A stretch of 64,000 nt of DNA, taken from positions 1 to 64,000 of the forward strand of contig JAGVRI010000020.1 in NCBI GenBank assembly GCA_018606645.1, read 5' to 3'. The translations under genes and the position numbers were made by a program. Positions 62,203 to 64,000 of the stretch are shown here, in pieces. The stretch's first letter is position 1. Every line of letters begins with the position of its first letter. The notes under the pieces are model-generated. The model had not been told where the DNA came from, made no database searches, and saw nothing but the letters and a program-made list of their open reading frames with translations. The DNA is from Chloroflexota bacterium (GTDB taxonomy: Bacteria > Chloroflexota > Anaerolineae > JAAYZQ01).

Positions 62203-63059
62203 AAAAAGTAGCGGTCGTGACCGATTCCAGTGCCAACATTCCGGCCGAGTTGGTCCAGCAATTGAATATCCATGTGGTGCCAATTCCGCTGATGTATGGC
62301 ACTCGAACGTACCTGGACGGGGTGGACATCACTGCTGAGGAGGTGTACCAGCGGCTGCGTCTGGAAAAACAGATTCCGACCACATCTGCCCCGTCCGTGG
62401 GGGACTTTTTGCGGCTCTATGCAGCGGCGGCCCAGGAAGCTTCGGGCATTGTGTCCATCCACATGTCAACCAAGCTCAGCAGCACCTACAACGCGGCGGC
62501 TGTGGCCAGCCAACTGCTGGACGGGGTGCCGGTCCGGGTGGTGAACTGCGGCACGGCGGCCATGGGCCAGGGCTTTGTCGTCCTGGAAGCGGCCCGCGCC
62601 GCTGCCGGCGGAGCATCCCTGGACGAGGTGGTAAGCCGGGCGAACGAGGTGGCGCCGAAGGTTCGGCTCCTCTTTACCCTGGATACCTTCGAATATCTCC
62701 ACCGGAGCGGGCGGGTCAGTGGACCGGCCGCCTTGGCCGGTTCGATGCTTCAGATCAAGCCGATCGTGTGCCTGGCCGATGGGCATGTGGAGGTATTGGC
62801 CAGGCCACGGACGCGGCGCAAGGCGATTCAGGCGATCTTGGCGCAGATGGGCGAGCTGGTGGGGGACCGCCCGGTCCATGTGGCGGTTTCCCATGCCGAC
62901 GTGCCCGAAGAGGCGGAGGAACTGCGTCGCCGGGTGGAGGAACAGTTCCACTGTGTGGAATTGTATGTCACCGAATTCACTCCGGTGATGGGGGCCCACA
63001 CCGGGCCGGGCGTGCTGGGTGTGGCGTTCTACGCCGAAGAGACGGAGAACGGTCCGTGA
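62199..63059 (+). CDS. DegV-family fatty acid-binding protein
   Basis: A 286-residue DegV/FakB-type protein that binds a fatty acid and presents it to a fatty-acid kinase. The N-terminal TDSSANIP, SSTYNAA and KPIVCLADGHVEV motifs are typical. It overlaps the micro membrane-protein gene (ATGA) and the PlsY gene (GTGA). Linkage to the acyltransferase supports a role in lipid synthesis. No FakA kinase gene is in the window. Length is normal for the family (about 280). Confidence 0.9.
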   Translation: MKKVAVVTDSSANIPAELVQQLNIHVVPIPLMYGTRTYLDGVDITAEEVYQRLRLEKQIPTTSAPSVGDFLRLYAAAAQEASGIVSIHMSTKLSSTYNAAAVASQLLDGVPVRVVNCGTAAMGQGFVVLEAARAAAGGASLDEVVSRANEVAPKVRLLFTLDTFEYLHRSGRVSGPAALAGSMLQIKPIVCLADGHVEVLARPRTRRKAIQAILAQMGELVGDRPVHVAVSHADVPEEAEELRRRVEEQFHCVELYVTEFTPVMGAHTGPGVLGVAFYAEETENGP

Positions 63060-63724
63060 TCGTTCCGTCCATCCTGTTGATCGTGGGCGGCTACCTGCTG
63101 GGCTCCATCCCGACCGCCTATTGGGCGGGGAAGTGGCTGCGAGGGCGGGACCTGCGCCGCTATGGGAGCGGCACGGTCAGCGGATCGATGGTGTATGAGC
63201 ATATCGCCCGCTGGGCCGTCGTGCCGGTGGGCCTGTTTGACGTGGGTAAAGCTGCGCTCCCAACCTGGCTGGGGCTGCGCCTTGGGCTCGGGTACCCGGT
63301 GGCCTCGGTGGCCGGGCTGGCGGCCATCGTGGGTCACAACTGGCCGGTATTCTTGCGCTTTACCGGCGGGCGGGGGTTGGGTTGTTTCCTGGGCGTGTTA
63401 CTGGCCCTCTTTCCGTGGGGCGTTCCCTGGCTCCTCCTCTTCCTGGCCATAGGCTGGTTGTTGGGCGATTCGGCGCCGTGGGCCCTGGCCGGGCTGATCA
63501 CCCTTCCGCTCTTCGCCGCCGGCGTGGGAGGGCCGGAGATCGTCGCCTCGGTCACCGGGGCGATGGTGCTGATCACCCTGGCCAAGCGTTTGGAAGCCAA
63601 TCGCCGTCCCCTGCCACCCCCCGGCCTTGAACGGCGGCGCGTCATTCTACGTCGCCTGTTCCTCGACCGGGATATCTCCTCCCACCGGGAATGGATCCGG
63701 CGCGAGCCCCAGGAGAATGCCTGA
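63056..63724 (+). CDS. PlsY-like glycerol-3-phosphate acyltransferase
   Basis: A 222-residue integral membrane protein with about six TM helices. Family motifs are visible but divergent: GSIPTAYW (motif 1), GSGTVSGSM in place of GSGNxGATN, and GHNWPVFLRFTGGRG (motif 3). PlsY uses acyl-phosphate to acylate glycerol 3-phosphate. The GTG at 63056 overlaps the DegV stop. The altered second motif and the charged C-terminal tail are the reasons for caution. It ends the plus-strand operon. Confidence 0.8.
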   Translation: MIVPSILLIVGGYLLGSIPTAYWAGKWLRGRDLRRYGSGTVSGSMVYEHIARWAVVPVGLFDVGKAALPTWLGLRLGLGYPVASVAGLAAIVGHNWPVFLRFTGGRGLGCFLGVLLALFPWGVPWLLLFLAIGWLLGDSAPWALAGLITLPLFAAGVGGPEIVASVTGAMVLITLAKRLEANRRPLPPPGLERRRVILRRLFLDRDISSHREWIRREPQENA

Positions 63725-63776
63725 GGGCATTGGGGCCGGAGGGCAAGGCCTAACCTTCAGGCTCTTTTGTAAACAT

Positions 63777-63809
63777 CAGCGGGGATCGAAACCCTTTCGA
63801 TCCCCGCTG
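63777..63809. terminator. Perfect 15-bp hairpin between convergent plsY and the oxidoreductase gene
   Basis: CAGCGGGGATCGAAA (63777-63791) and its exact complement (63795-63809) around a CCC loop. T-runs are weak in both directions, so termination is probable but not certain; it lies 53 bp after plsY and 56 bp after the opposing stop. Confidence 0.65.
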
Positions 63810-63864
63810 CATCGTGACGACGATAGATTTAGGGTGCAACGATGGTACTGCGAGAGCTCAACGC

Positions 63865-64000
63865 CTAGGGAAAGACCGCGTCCAAGGTGGCATCCGGCAC
63901 ATCCCAGACGACGTTGTGCGGCGGGAGCTTCTCGTACTTCATGAACTCGGGCATCCGGTCATGCTCGCGGCTCAAGCCCGCCGCCCGGTTGAAGGCCAGC
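63865..64000 (-). CDS. Aldehyde:ferredoxin oxidoreductase-like protein, C-terminal fragment
   Basis: The minus strand from the right edge encodes the last 44 residues of a protein whose start lies outside the window. It reads LAFNRAAGLSREHDRMPEF, then LPPHNVVWDVPDATLDAVFP and a stop. The FNxxxG.xRxxDxxP pattern and an acidic hydrophobic tail are typical of tungsten/molybdopterin aldehyde:ferredoxin oxidoreductases. The cofactor-binding parts are not visible, so the call rests on the C terminus alone. Confidence 0.65.
   Translation of the reverse strand, partial: LAFNRAAGLSREHDRMPEFMKYEKLPPHNVVWDVPDATLDAVFP

Noticed and set aside
1-64000. tRNA or rRNA genes
   Set aside because: I saw no cloverleaf with a matching GTTCRA arm and no conserved rRNA segment; I cannot run a covariance search, so a divergent tRNA could be missed.

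Overview
The window looks like a chromosomal segment of a Chloroflexota bacterium (Anaerolineae-like), inferred from gene content and protein style. Solute-binding lipoproteins carry Val/Glu/Thr-rich linkers after the lipobox. Large exported proteins end in a C-terminal domain typical of this phylum. A mevalonate kinase, a T-box leader, a TrpB2-type tryptophan synthase beta chain and a PQQ-repeat protein kinase fit the same assignment. I found no rRNA, tRNA, insertion sequence, prophage or CRISPR array. Codon usage is GC-rich throughout, so nearly every real gene casts long antisense shadow ORFs.

Layout: (1) 1-15.0 kb, minus strand: two complete oligopeptide ABC importer operons in tandem (lipoprotein, two permeases, two ATPases each). 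The first is followed by a small membrane protein and an SbcD-like nuclease that runs off the left edge. (2) 15.0-18.8 kb, minus: a LysM lipoprotein, then threonine catabolism (tdh, kbl) with a THEP1-type NTPase. (3) 18.8-22.4 kb: an S1-domain protein and a DksA/TraR-type zinc-finger protein on the minus strand, preceded by a roughly 313-nt closed RNA structure under a consensus promoter; glnA diverges from it. (4) 22.5-27.7 kb, plus: a Ser/Thr signalling module of kinase plus beta-propeller, PP2C phosphatase, J-domain/vWA protein, zinc-ribbon/FHA protein and an 80-residue protein. (5) 27.7-30.8 kb, minus: mevalonate kinase and a class B penicillin-binding protein. (6) 30.9-33.8 kb, plus: T-box-controlled trpS-trpB2. 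(7) 33.9-39.0 kb, minus: phosphofructokinase, YbaK deacylase and DNA polymerase III alpha. (8) 39.4-42.9 kb, plus: an exported helical-repeat protein, an HtrA protease and a histidine kinase. (9) 43.0-46.2 kb, minus: a carbohydrate-type ABC importer without an ATPase. (10) 46.4-49.8 kb, plus: Fpg/Nei glycosylase, a large exported protein with YadA-head-like repeats, and a decayed secreted-protein gene. (11) 49.9-59.0 kb, minus: RarA fused to a methyltransferase-like domain, two exported proteins with a shared C-terminal tail, and several two-component genes including a stand-alone HisKA domain. (12) 59.3-63.7 kb, plus: histidine kinase/response regulator pair, a micro membrane protein, DegV and PlsY; then the 3' end of an aldehyde:ferredoxin oxidoreductase gene on the minus strand at the right edge.

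Promoters read easily as sigma-70-like elements, nearly all with 17-nt spacers. Two genes (the PBP and rarA) appear to be transcribed almost from the start codon. The items most worth following up are the kinase/phosphatase/J-vWA/FHA module, the structured RNA upstream of the S1 gene, a two-copy intergenic repeat, the stand-alone HisKA protein, extended Shine-Dalgarno sequences far upstream of two lipoprotein genes, and the RarA fusion.
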